Shown here: positions 23,601 through 32,941 of the stretch, one piece after another
Position numbering within the stretch: position 1 is the first letter of the stretch
Layout: every line of letters starts with the position of its first letter
DNA from: Takakia lepidozioides
Taxonomy: Eukaryota; Streptophyta; Takakiopsida; Takakiales; Takakiaceae
Length of the DNA stretch: 64,000 nt
Direction: 5' to 3'
Assembly: GCA_030704615.1 (NCBI GenBank)
Contig: CM060732.1
Location: 79,378,171-79,442,170, forward strand
Translations under genes and position numbers: made by a program
Notes under the pieces: generated by a model
What the model saw: the letters and a program-made list of their open reading frames with translations, nothing else
Told to the model about the DNA's origin: nothing
Databases searched by the model: none

Positions 23601-23897
23601 AGAACCCAATGAAACAACAAGGGCTGGAACGTAAGCAGCAGGCTCAGGAAGAGGCGACGCTGGCAAGGCAACACTGCCAGGCCGCGCGCCGTCGGTAGTG
23701 TTAGTAATAACAAGAATGTCAGCAGGGTGAGAAACAACGGGAGGAGCAACAACAACAACACCAGCAGAATAAGAAGTGCCAACAGGGTCAGTCTCTACAC
23801 TAGGATCAGCTTTGATAGCAAGTGCCACGCTAATCTGAAGGAATAGGCTCTCCCCCTCTCTACGAGCTACACAAGACAAGTCACGAACTGTAGCCAT
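20671..23897 (-). pseudogene. Gypsy gag, long N-terminal extension, broken
   Basis: The minus-strand frame starts at an ATG (MATVRDLSC) and is broken by TAG at 22899, TAA at 22644, a frame change near 21900, TGA at 21727 and TAG at 21364. The capsid-like part lies at about 20900-21600 (WATLVE, then a segment like SLWKYYMDLKF). A CCHC knuckle, CYICGSFEHWTKHC, near 20760 marks the nucleocapsid. About 700 residues precede the capsid part. They are acidic and Pro/Ser-rich, and I recognise nothing in them; that is long for a plant gypsy gag. Confidence 0.75.
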
Positions 23898-24090
23898 CCC
23901 CTGCGATCACACCCCAACACACATCGTGAGACGGCAAAATCACAGCAGCAGGAGAAAATAGGGCAAAGCGAGGAGTCGTCATCGATAACACGCATTAGCG
24001 AACCCCTTAGGCAGTAGGACGTAGAGCAGATCCCGCGAAAAGACCTAACTGATCCTGACAGTGCGGGCAGGATCCACCACGCCTAGAGTA

Positions 24091-24108
24091 CCCGGCGTCT
24101 CTCCACCA
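24091..24108 (-). other. Candidate primer binding site
   Basis: TGGTGGAGAGACGCCGGG lies directly inside the 5' LTR. It starts with TGG, as expected for pairing with a tRNA CCA end. It is not the usual initiator-Met site (TGGTATCAGAGC). I could not assign the tRNA. Confidence 0.6.
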
Positions 24109-24567
24109 TAAAACAAGCCTGAAGCATATACTCATTTCCTCTCAAGAAGCGAGGTTGCACAACAAAGGGGCGAGCGGAAAGAGCAAGCAGCGCGCGAGAC
24201 GAGGATCAAACACACGAATCAGACACTAAGTAGCTCTCATCCAAAACTTGTACACCCAAATCACATATACACCAACACCCGAGTACACCGCCCTCACCTT
24301 GTGTCAGGGCGCCGTCTTTATACAAAAGCCCTAACCATAGTGGCCTGCCGCGTGGCGAGGCATCATAGGCCAAAGCCCACGATGCTGCCTTGCAGCCTTA
24401 GATCTGATGAAAGGCCAAGATCAAGCCACCAGCCTAAACTAACCCTAACCTAAACATCATTGTAACGGATTAACGGCTTTATACGCCAAAAAAATATACT
24501 ATGAATGTGTATCGCCGTTTTGGATGAAACGGGCTATTTTCAGGCTAAGCAAGTATGGGGCTTTACA
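24109..24567 (-). repeat. 5' LTR of the gypsy element
   Basis: 459 bp, about 97-98 percent identical to 14797-15254 by eye. Differences are mostly C/T or A/G. Confidence 0.88.
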
Positions 24568-24571
24568 AGGT

Positions 24572-25447
24572 CTTAACCCTTAAAGGACGAGCTCTTTTTT
24601 GTTGGGCCCACTGAGAAAGGGTGCATACCCTTATGGACGAGGGCACTTCTACTAACCCCCCATCATCCGTGGGGATGAACCTTATACTTATGTGCATATC
24701 TACTAGATCCATGTCCTGTCAAAAATGTAGGCAAATTGACCATTGCATTGGGAGATTATAACAAACTAATATGCCCCAATTTGTAAACATATTCAACAGA
24801 GAACTGAGGCTATCCAATCGGCACTCAATGGGAAGAAGCAAATCCCTCTGTGTGCTCGACATCATGACGAACTACACGCGGGCAATTGCATGGAAAAAAT
24901 TGTTTGACCACAAAATTGAAGTATCGAGTTGAATCTTTCTAGACAAAGGCCCTCCATAATCTGATTGTATGGCACCTAAACTACTGCCTCCCCAAAAAAT
25001 CAGACCAAAATTCCAAAAAATCAGTTTGGCTGTTTTGTATGTGAAATCTGGAAGGCAAATTATCTTGTTTTGGCGTCTTTCCCAAGTACACCCATGAGGT
25101 GACATTTGTTTTCCAATTCCTCTGGTAAGTAAGTGCAAAGTAATATTTCATGGTGCCTTGTCCAAAAAATTTGGCATTAAGATAAATTTTTAGCCCTAGA
25201 TGTTATCTTGAAGATTGCCCACTTGGCTGCCACGTAGGCAGGTCAATGGTGCTCTAACACTGGATTTTTTGAACCCCTGGCACTTTGCAAAAATTCTAGG
25301 GAGCAAATCTTTTATGATTTTTTGGCGATGTAAATTCTTACATATGCTCCTCTCTGACAGCTACAATTCATCTTGAACGTTCACTTCCATCTGCTATCAT
25401 CCATGGGAACTCGAGCGTGGCAAGTAATCGACCATTTAAGGGTTAAG
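24572..25447. mobile_element. MITE-like unit with 13 bp inverted termini
   Basis: CTTAACCCTTAAA at 24572-24584 and its exact reverse complement at 25435-25447 bound 876 bp without coding capacity. The left terminus lies four bases from the gypsy LTR. A diverged direct copy of the left end (ATTAACCCCTAAAG, then GGGGGCCCA and ACCCTCATGGATGAG) follows at 25448-25520. No clear target duplication is seen, so the limits are tentative. Confidence 0.45.
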
Positions 25448-25515
25448 ATTAACCCCTAAAGAATGTTTTTGTGGGGGCCCATTCAAAACAAATGTACCCT
25501 CATGGATGAGCTCAT

Positions 25516-26550
25516 TTGACAAACATCAGACAGGATGACGCAACGCGTCCACATTTTTTATTTTTATTTTTTTCTTGTGGACACGGCAAGAACATGGGCA
25601 GATTTAGAAAATGGAAGAGGTATAGCGATTGCACAAATGTCACGTTTGAAACTATTCAACTGGTCCAAGATTGTCTCATTTTTTGGCAACAAATTTGGGT
25701 GGTCCCGCAGTTGATACTACAAAATGGTCCTTGAGGAAAGCAATGACATATAGGGTGGGTGAAAGGGCTGATGTGTTTCAGCCTATTGTATATTGACATG
25801 CAATGGAAAGTATGGTCCTTCCATTGGGAACTGTCTTTGTCATGATTGCTGAAGATGAGACCGTAGTGAAACGATATTTGGTTAGATGGGTTGCTAGCGA
25901 TGATGTCATTTTGGGATTTTGTGGGGTTGAAGAAAAACATGCTTGTGTGTCAGACTTTGTAGTTGAAATAGGAGAAGGTGAAGGAGCCTTTGACAAGATT
26001 GTAGATGCCTTCAAGGACAACATGATAGCTCTTATGCTAGAGTGTTGATAACAAATCTCTTACATGTTAGTTTGCATCGATTGGTTGTAGTTGTGCAACT
26101 TACATGCAATAGGTTTAACAGTGAGTTCGTGAGGTGTAAATGAGAGAAAGTGAGGGTGTTGTGGAACAAATATGTGAGAGGTGTAGTTGGACCAATTGCT
26201 TCAGATGGTGACAGTCGAAGGATGAAGCTAATGTTGGAAGATTATGACAATGGGGCTGGAGAAAGGTTCTTCATTCCTTGGAAAGGCTGTTGGGGAATGG
26301 TAGAGATATCTATAGACTACACGACCAAGACTTTATTCACAATGGGAAGAAGTTGGTGAATCTATTCAACAACCCTTCACGATAACTAGTATTGGGTGAG
26401 AAGCTTGCAACCTTGAACCATATGCTTTTGATTTATCAAACGTTTCCAAGTGATAAACATGGACTCCAAGAAGGTGATGTCACGAAGGAAGATCGGCAAA
26501 ATTGGGGGGTAGCTCAACGCATAACTTCTCGCAAAGTGCAAGCATGAGAG
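25516..26550 (+). pseudogene. Decayed unknown coding remnant, probably transposon-derived
   Basis: Plus-strand coding-like segments in changing frames: VKRYLVRWVASDDVILGF at 25868, WNKYVRGVVGPIASDGDSRR at 26162, and, after a frame change, DNPSRYLVLGEKLATLNHML-like and DRQNWGVAQRI-like sequence to about 26540. The order and conserved look are those of one protein, but stops and frameshifts break it throughout. The last part resembles an uncharacterised protein type I associate with repeats in plants and animals. I cannot name the family. Confidence 0.4.
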
Positions 26551-26560
26551 GGCTAGATTT

Positions 26561-26665
26561 CAAGCACAAGATTACCTAGGATTCCTTGTGGATCAATAGC
26601 TATAAGAAACCTGCATGGGTGGATGGTCAACTAAAGGTAGCTGCTGCAGCACTAAGGGTCCTCTC
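26561..26665 (+). pseudogene. PDF-motif (OSB-type) fragment
   Basis: Translates as LDFKHKIT, a stop, then DSLWINSYKKPAWVDGQL, matching the PDF-motif segment at 55301-55390 almost residue for residue. The in-frame TAG and the lack of following PPR sequence on this strand mark it as a fragment. Confidence 0.7.
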
Positions 26666-26739
26666 TGTGGGCATATAAACACAGCCACAAAGAGGTTCTT
26701 CTTACTCACGCCGCCAGCAGGCCACCGCTGCACTAGTGC

Positions 26740-27310
26740 CAACCACCAGCAGTAGGCCCCTGCACTTGGTCAGTATTCACAATGCTCCTTCACTTAATTT
26801 GCCCACCAGATTCCAAGCTACTCATGCAAGAGACAAAGCTAAGTATTTGAATCTGCTGAATTGTTTCCTTGGTTTATAGGGGGCAGGGCAGATAATCATA
26901 GGTAATTTTGTGCTTGAAATGTAGCCTTCTTGCATGAATCTGAACCCACATTCCATCCCTGCTCCTTCAGCTATTCCTGCCAAGAGAAAGAGAGAGGGAG
27001 GGGCACGGCAGGGAGAGGGAGAGGCAAGGACAGGGAGAGGGTATCCAGTGATGTGCTCACTGTTTGGGGGGGGTGGCTGGCGGGTCGCTCATGAGCTGGA
27101 GCAAGCAGGCTGCCGCCGCCGCCGCCGCAGCCAGCCAGCCACCAGCAGATAGCTCCCGCATTTGGTGAGTATTCAGCGATGCTCCCGCACTTAACATATA
27201 TGTTGACGAGGCAGGCGTTGCATAAAAAAATGTCTGGCTTAAATCCAGTTTGGATAAGGTGAACGTGCACCTGCCCACCAGCTTCCAACTTTTTCATCTT
27301 TATGCTAAAA
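26740..27310 (-). pseudogene. PPR gene fragments
   Basis: Two diverged minus-strand pieces correspond to the N-terminal PPR region of the gene at 55288-57912. At 27180-27310 the translation has KLEAGGQVHVHLIQTGFKPD and YVKCGSI. At about 26760-26880 there are degenerate counterparts of NQGG-SADS and the same KCGSI segment. A GCC-rich microsatellite (about 27111-27130) and a purine-rich stretch separate them. Both are non-functional. Confidence 0.65.
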
Positions 27311-27727
27311 TGTCTCATTGATTGGTGGCCGCAGATGTGGAAACTCGTGAAAGAATTTTTAAAATCTTGCGACACGTGTGCTCGAGCGAAGGGACCACGA
27401 CATCGACCTTACGGCCTTCTTCAACCATTACCCATTCCCAATGGTCCGTGGTCGTCCGTGTCTATGGACTTTATTACGGACCTTCCAATTTCCAAGACCA
27501 CTGATTCAATCCTTGTTATTGTAGATCGTTTTACAAAGATGGCACATTTCATTCCATGTAATAAAACGGTTACCGAAGAGGAAACTGCAAGACTCTTCCT
27601 CAATAATATCTACCGCATGCATGGACTCCCGAAGGACATTGTGTTTGATCGAGGACCACAGTTCATATCAAATTTCTGGAGGGGATTATTTTACCATATA
27701 CATTTTGATGCAATAGTGAGTTTTTAG
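27302..27727 (+). pseudogene. Ty3/gypsy integrase fragment
   Basis: 141 codons open on the plus strand. SCDTCARAKG is the CC half of the HHCC finger, SMDFITDLP carries the first catalytic Asp and VFDRGPQFISNFW the second. It ends before the catalytic Glu. The sequence is unlike the integrase of the complete element at 14797-24567 (LTDQGKEF), so it comes from another gypsy lineage, of the chromovirus type by its look. Confidence 0.8.
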
Positions 27728-27733
27728 AAAAAT

Positions 27734-28009
27734 ATGGGTGGTACCATGGACCACTATCACTACAAAATTAGCAGACAGAAGTCCATTTTGGTCTGCCCTA
27801 CCCTACATTCACCCTATATATCGGGTCTGGCCAAGAATTTGTTGTCAGTGGGATCTATAGCGGACAAGGGACACATTGTTGTGTTTGATTCGCACAAATG
27901 TTTGATAATGTCCAAAAATGGGCCCAAACAGATAATAGCGGGTAGTTGCACGCTAAGGTGGACAAAAAACGGCAGATGCTGCTTCCATGGAAGTCATGAT
28001 CAAATTTAA
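27734..28009 (+). pseudogene. Ty1/copia pre-integrase fragment
   Basis: About 60 codons around YISGLAKNLLSVGSIADKGH match the gag-pre-integrase segment of copia elements (typically P-L-KNLLSV--ID-G). It directly follows the gypsy fragment and has no further copia domains. Confidence 0.65.
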
Positions 28010-28162
28010 AATTAATGATATTTCCCAAAATAATTTTAAAAGATAATAGACAATGTTATATTTAACATTTTTAGTAAAGGGTCATACCCCAAACATCAAA
28101 GATATTTTTTACTATAAATTTTAATCTTTAATTTGAATAAAATTTGATATATCAGAAATTAG

Positions 28163-28618
28163 AATTTACATCGATTTGTCCATATACAACCAAGCCATTG
28201 TAGATTGTATTTTTGTATCCTTTGCAGTAAAATATGACACCTCTAAAACCCAAAACACAATATATACTAAACTAGAACAAATCCACCTATATATAACACT
28301 AATATTAGTCCATAGATACTAAATGACAGCTGATATTGTCATTTTCAATTGAAATCTGGATTGTTCTCTAAATTGGCCCCCTTACCTCAAAATTTACATC
28401 GATTTATCCATATACAACCAAGCCATTGTAGATTGTATTTTTGTATTATTTGCAGTAAAATATGACACCTCTAAAACCCAAAACACAATATATACTAAAC
28501 TAGAACAAATCCACCTATATATAACACTAATATTAGTCCATAGATAGTAAATGACAGTTGATATTGTCATTTTCAGTTGAAATCTGGATTGTTATCTAAA
28601 TTGGGCCCCTTACCTCAA
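28163..28618. repeat. 228 bp tandem duplication
   Basis: Two head-to-tail copies, 28163-28390 and 28391-28618, each starting AATTTACATCGATTT. They differ at only a few bases (for example ATCC versus ATTA, and CAGCTG versus CAGTTG), so the duplication is recent. No coding signal. Confidence 0.9.
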
Positions 28619-30076
28619 AAGTTCAAAGCAATACACCAAAGGCACAATGGCTTATTTTGAGCCCATGTAGTTCCATTTGCAGCGGTAACAGTCCACAGTT
28701 GTCGTGTTCAAAAGTCCATAGCCTTTCGACATTTTATTGGATTGACGATTGGACAATTGATATAGGTAGGTATTGAAGTTAGGAATCCGGTTGGGAGCAG
28801 GACCCATAAGTTGGCTGAGTAAACGTCAACCAACTATAGCTTTATCATCAATAGAGGCTATCAGAGACCACCAAGGAGTCTGTTTGGCTGAAGCGAATGC
28901 TTCAAGAATTGAGTCTTGCAGACGAAAGGGCGCTTATTCACATTGATAATTAAAGTTGCATTAAGATAGCGCATAATCCTGTTTTTCATGCTAGAACTAA
29001 ACACACATAAGTCCAATATCATTTTGTTCGAGAACAATTCTGTTAGGGAACCTAGAGGTCAATTATGTCTCAACTACCGAATTCTACAAAAGCCTTAGGA
29101 AGACTCAAGTTTGAGAAGTGCAGATTCGAAATAGGAGTTTGCAAGAAGTTAGAGGTCCAAACTAGAATCCTGTAGTTGTGGTTTGAGAGGGAATGTAGAA
29201 GTAACAAAGATTTATCAGTAACACACAAATAGAACTCTGTCAACAAGATTTGCTGTAAAATAGTTAGTCATCAATGAAAGAGAACAAGGGGGTAGTTAAT
29301 GATTAAGTCGGTAGATTTATTAGCACACGGCATGCACTAAACATATCTAGGTGAGGTAACCCGATATAAGACTGTAAGCCTAAGCCTATGTCTCAGTTCA
29401 CCGTTCTCGAAGTAGCTGAGTTTTCAACAATGCGAGACCCAAGAAATCTTTCTTGATGATGCTGCTGTTGTCAGATAGGATTTGGGCAATCGTCTCTACA
29501 TTCCTGCTTTGCAACCGGCCAAATACGATGACACACCTCACGGCAAAATGGGGGCCCCTGAATTTCTACATGAAGGACAATCAGCATTTTCACGCTGTCG
29601 AAAACTGCATGTTCAGTACGATCCATTGAGCACCTCATCGATGCCTTCAACAAGTAATCCATTGGGTTAGAAAAAGTGTTTGTTGAAAAATCTTGAACTC
29701 CATTGGAAGTTTCGTATTTCTGAAGTGGTCGTCGAGTATCAGTACAAGGACAATCTCTCCTTGGAGAGAGTCACCGAAAAAATTCAATTCTGAGTATAAG
29801 AATGGGCTAAGCCAGCAGGCTTCGTCCTTCCACCCAATCCAGGTGGGCAGTTTGAAGGAATTCTGCTGCCGCTGACAGTATATTCAAATGATCTACTTCA
29901 AAGCCCCTTCAAAAGGGCTATGTAGTTTATAGTTGCACAGCACCTATATGAACAATGTTGGTTTCAGGTGATTGAGGAGCGCCGAGAAGCACAAGAAACC
30001 TACTAGTCTCGCTTCCAGCTCGGAGACCTTGGCTCAATCATGGTCAGTGGTGGGCAGAGGAAAAATACTATTGAAA
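28619..30076. other. No gene recognised
   Basis: AT-rich sequence with only short open frames that show no recognisable domain. It lies downstream (3' side) of PKS copy 4. Confidence 0.55.
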
Positions 30077-31279
30077 TTACATGGAAGGCATGCTGCGTAG
30101 CACCAATCCTTCCATTGTCAACCCTGGACCAATGCCGATCAGCAATCCCCATTCCTTGCCCTCTCCTGTTGTTGATGCGCCTGACTTCAGTGACCGATTG
30201 CGAACATTATCGAGCACGAACAACACACATGCGCTGCCCATGTTGCCGTAGTTTGCAAGAGTGTCTCGGCTCGCCCCTAACTTCTCTGGCGACAAACCCA
30301 ATTGGTTCTCTATTTGGTTGAGGATCGCAACACCTCCCGGGTGTACCGCCCAGAACATGTCATTACACTCTGTGGAATCTGCCCATGCTCTTGCTTCGGT
30401 CACAAACTCGTCGATGCTCGTTGACACCAGCTTGGGGATATCTGGCGTCAGGTGGTAGTACATGCCAGCCTCCATGAAGTGTCCGTCAATCGCTCCTTCA
30501 CTGTTTGGCACATTCATCTCCCCAGCCCATTGGATTTCGAACAACGGTCGCTCCACTTCGGGGATTAGATCACATCCCACGATCACTGCTCCTGCACCGT
30601 CTCCAAACAATCCTTGTCCTACTAATCCGTCTAGATATTCCTCGCTGGGTGCTCGGAAGAAGCTAGCAGTCACTTCGCTGCTGATTACCAGAACGCGGGC
30701 ACCCTTGTTGTTCTCGGCAAGGTCCTTGGCAACTCTCAGTGCAGCAGCCCCTCCCCAGCAACCTGTCTGGTACATCATCACCCGTCTCACCTTTGGGGAA
30801 AGTCCCAAGGATTTTGCCACAATGAGATCAACCCCGGGCATATTCACCACACTAGTGGTAGTCACGACGATATGGGTAATCTCTGACTTGGAGCGGCCCC
30901 ACTCTTTGATCACCTTCTCGGCTGCCTCCTTGGCCAGCTTTGGCACCCACTCAATCAGTATGTTGTGACGCACATTGAGGGAGTCATCGAGGTAGGTGCC
31001 CAAAACGGGGTACTCTTCGATCAATTCCTTTGTCATAACCATGTGACGTTTGTTGATTTGCATCTTATCACAGATGCGCTTGAACTTGGCTTTGAGCGCG
31101 GTCTTGTGGTTGCAGTTGGTTGCATCGAAGTAGTAGTCAGCGTAGGTGCTCTGCTCATGCACTGTCGGAGGATTTGCTGTACCAATGGCCATCACAGTGG
31201 CCGGCCCCTCTGCTCGCGGCTGCGCCCTTCGCCCATTACCATAAGCCTCCCCTGCATCGATGTGCCCATTTGATGCCAT
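30077..31279 (-). CDS. Type III polyketide synthase, CHS family, copy 4
   Basis: 400 residues, intronless, about 16 kb from copy 3 because the gypsy element and other repeats lie between. The open frame runs 90 codons further upstream to 31549, but that part covers the TATA box and leader, so the start is the ATG at 31277-31279 ([21 protein letters not shown]). Catalytic triad and altered pocket residues match the other copies. Its own differences include IVGCDLIPE where the others read [17 protein letters not shown], and DDSLN as in copy 1. Promoter and leader resemble copy 3, so copy 4 is a mosaic of features seen in different sisters. Confidence 0.93.
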   Translation of the reverse strand: MASNGHIDAGEAYGNGRRAQPRAEGPATVMAIGTANPPTVHEQSTYADYYFDATNCNHKTALKAKFKRICDKMQINKRHMVMTKELIEEYPVLGTYLDDSLNVRHNILIEWVPKLAKEAAEKVIKEWGRSKSEITHIVVTTTSVVNMPGVDLIVAKSLGLSPKVRRVMMYQTGCWGGAAALRVAKDLAENNKGARVLVISSEVTASFFRAPSEEYLDGLVGQGLFGDGAGAVIVGCDLIPEVERPLFEIQWAGEMNVPNSEGAIDGHFMEAGMYYHLTPDIPKLVSTSIDEFVTEARAWADSTECNDMFWAVHPGGVAILNQIENQLGLSPEKLGASRDTLANYGNMGSACVLFVLDNVRNRSLKSGASTTGEGKEWGLLIGIGPGLTMEGLVLRSMPSM

Positions 31280-31461
31280 ATTCCAAACTGGGTGTCTCGG
31301 AGTCGAAAAGAGACAGAGAGTGAAAGCACAGCTCAATCTTTTGTGGGTCTTAGAGAGGGATACAGTCTGATGATCAGGCAAGCAAGTGTAAACTGTAAAC
31401 GGTGCTCGAGCAGTGAAGGAGAGGAAGATCGATTTGAATGGAGGGGAAGGAGAGGAAGGGG

Positions 31462-31468
31462 TTATATA
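31462..31468 (-). promoter_or_regulatory. TATA box of PKS copy 4
   Basis: TATATAA on the minus strand, about 183 bp upstream of the ATG, in the context ACAACTATATAACCCC shared with copy 3. GTTGACTGGG lies just upstream, as it does at copy 3. Confidence 0.55.
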
Positions 31469-31892
31469 GTTGTGAAGCGTGCCTCCCTGGCCGCAAGTGT
31501 TGACTGGGTAGGTCTTTGCCCAATTGACCAACCCACCGTGGCGGCTCACACCACAATCAACTTGACCGCTTCAGATTCAAAGTCATACTGTGTTGGCCTC
31601 TCTCGCATATAATATACCTGTTTTCTAGTCATGCCGAGTCAAAGAGCAAAACATTTCCAACAAGTTAGCACAAACCAGCCAAGCACAATTGCCATGACAT
31701 TGCTGCTTCTACAGAAGAAGCAAATTTTCTTAAGACAACGCTTTGATTAATCCAATCCTTGAGCTTGGAGTAGGCTGCCAAATCTCTAGTAGAATCATCA
31801 AACTGTGATACTGTATACATCACAGCATAGGCCCCACCACCCCCTCAAAAGAGACTAGCCGCCCTAAGGCGAAGTGGCTCCCTATGGGCTGG

Positions 31893-32022
31893 CTTTGGCC
31901 AATGTCTTCTCTCTCTACATCAATCACTTATTAGTTACGCCAGCTTTTGGCCAGAGTCTTCTCTCTCTACATCAATCACTTATTAGTTAGCCACCTTTGG
32001 CCAGAGTCTACTCTCCACATCA
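31893..32022. repeat. Tandem repeat of about 51 bp
   Basis: Two nearly identical units (from 31893 and 31944) beginning CTTTTGGCCA-type sequence and containing TCTCTCTACATCAATCACTT, plus a partial third from 31995. Confidence 0.75.
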
Positions 32023-32941
32023 CAACAACATGAGTGGCAGATGTTTATAAACATAAGTTTGGAAAGTGCTCCCCACTGTAGGTACCACCTAAAGTTGTCA
32101 CACAGAGCATTCTGCAACTTGCAAAGAATTTACACAATGTAATTTAGCCACTCTTCCTTTGCCATTTTTTTCTCACCCCCTCCACTCCCTCTTGGAGCTG
32201 TGTTTTATGTAGGTATGTGTAATTCTTCATTTCATACAAAAGAAGATGCAATAAAGAATCCCTCCCGGCAGACTAGATGCCTGTTAGAAGTGTCCACGAA
32301 GGCAGTTGCCTGACAAACTAAGGAGGGAAGAAAACTAAAACTAAAACTAAGCTGCCTCAGCATTGTTCCTCTTGTTGTAGAGTAAGAAAAGGACCTGTTT
32401 ATATAGAACTACCAAGATTGTGTGACCAACTGGACCATATCAAGTCCTTGTTGAAGTGTGTAATTGTAACTGCAGTGCTCAACACCAAACACATTCAAGT
32501 TCGTGCCATAAATTTACTGGGTGTCTGTAGAGGTCTATTGACAACATTACACTGAAGCAAGAAGTCAACCATGCAATCTGAAAAGCCATGCAAATGAAAA
32601 AACTGGCCGTTGAGAAGAACTTCAAGATTGGACAGTGATCCAAATGGCAGCGAGAAGCTTGCCACACAGAGCCTTCTGAAGTAAAGGTGAGGCACACTAA
32701 ACCATGGCATCCACAGAAGAAAAATCTGAAAACGGAATGCTGAGGTACAATTCATTTCATGGACTTAATGTCTGCCTCTTGCAGAGAGAACCAGTGGCAA
32801 GATTTATTGCGAGCATTACCACAATAAATTGGTTGATTGGAAGACTCAATTGAGCCTGAGGAAAAATCATAACTTCAACCAAAATTAGCGGCCTAAATTG
32901 CCAAATGCCTTTTCTACTGCGTGCGAGTTCCACACACCCAA

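Larger units (their letters stand above)
14797..24567 (-). mobile_element. Ty3/gypsy LTR retrotransposon with a nested CACTA insertion
   Basis: 9771 bp from LTR to LTR, coding on the minus strand in the order gag, protease, RT, RNase H, integrase, which is the gypsy order. The LTRs differ by about ten substitutions and one or two indels over 458 bp, mostly transitions. Flanking pentamers (AGGCT at 14792-14796, AGGTC at 24568-24572) match at only three of five positions, so the target duplication is imperfect or the ends are off slightly. Every reading frame is broken, so the copy is not autonomous. Confidence 0.9.
31280..32941. other. PKS copy 4 promoter and HMGR 3' region
   Basis: Apart from the copy 4 promoter (to about 31600) and the 51 bp repeats, I see no gene. 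The right part should hold the HMGR 3' untranslated region. Confidence 0.5.

Noticed and set aside
31280-31549. 90-codon extension of PKS copy 4
   Set aside because: It runs through the TATA box and leader that are shared with copy 3 as non-coding sequence.
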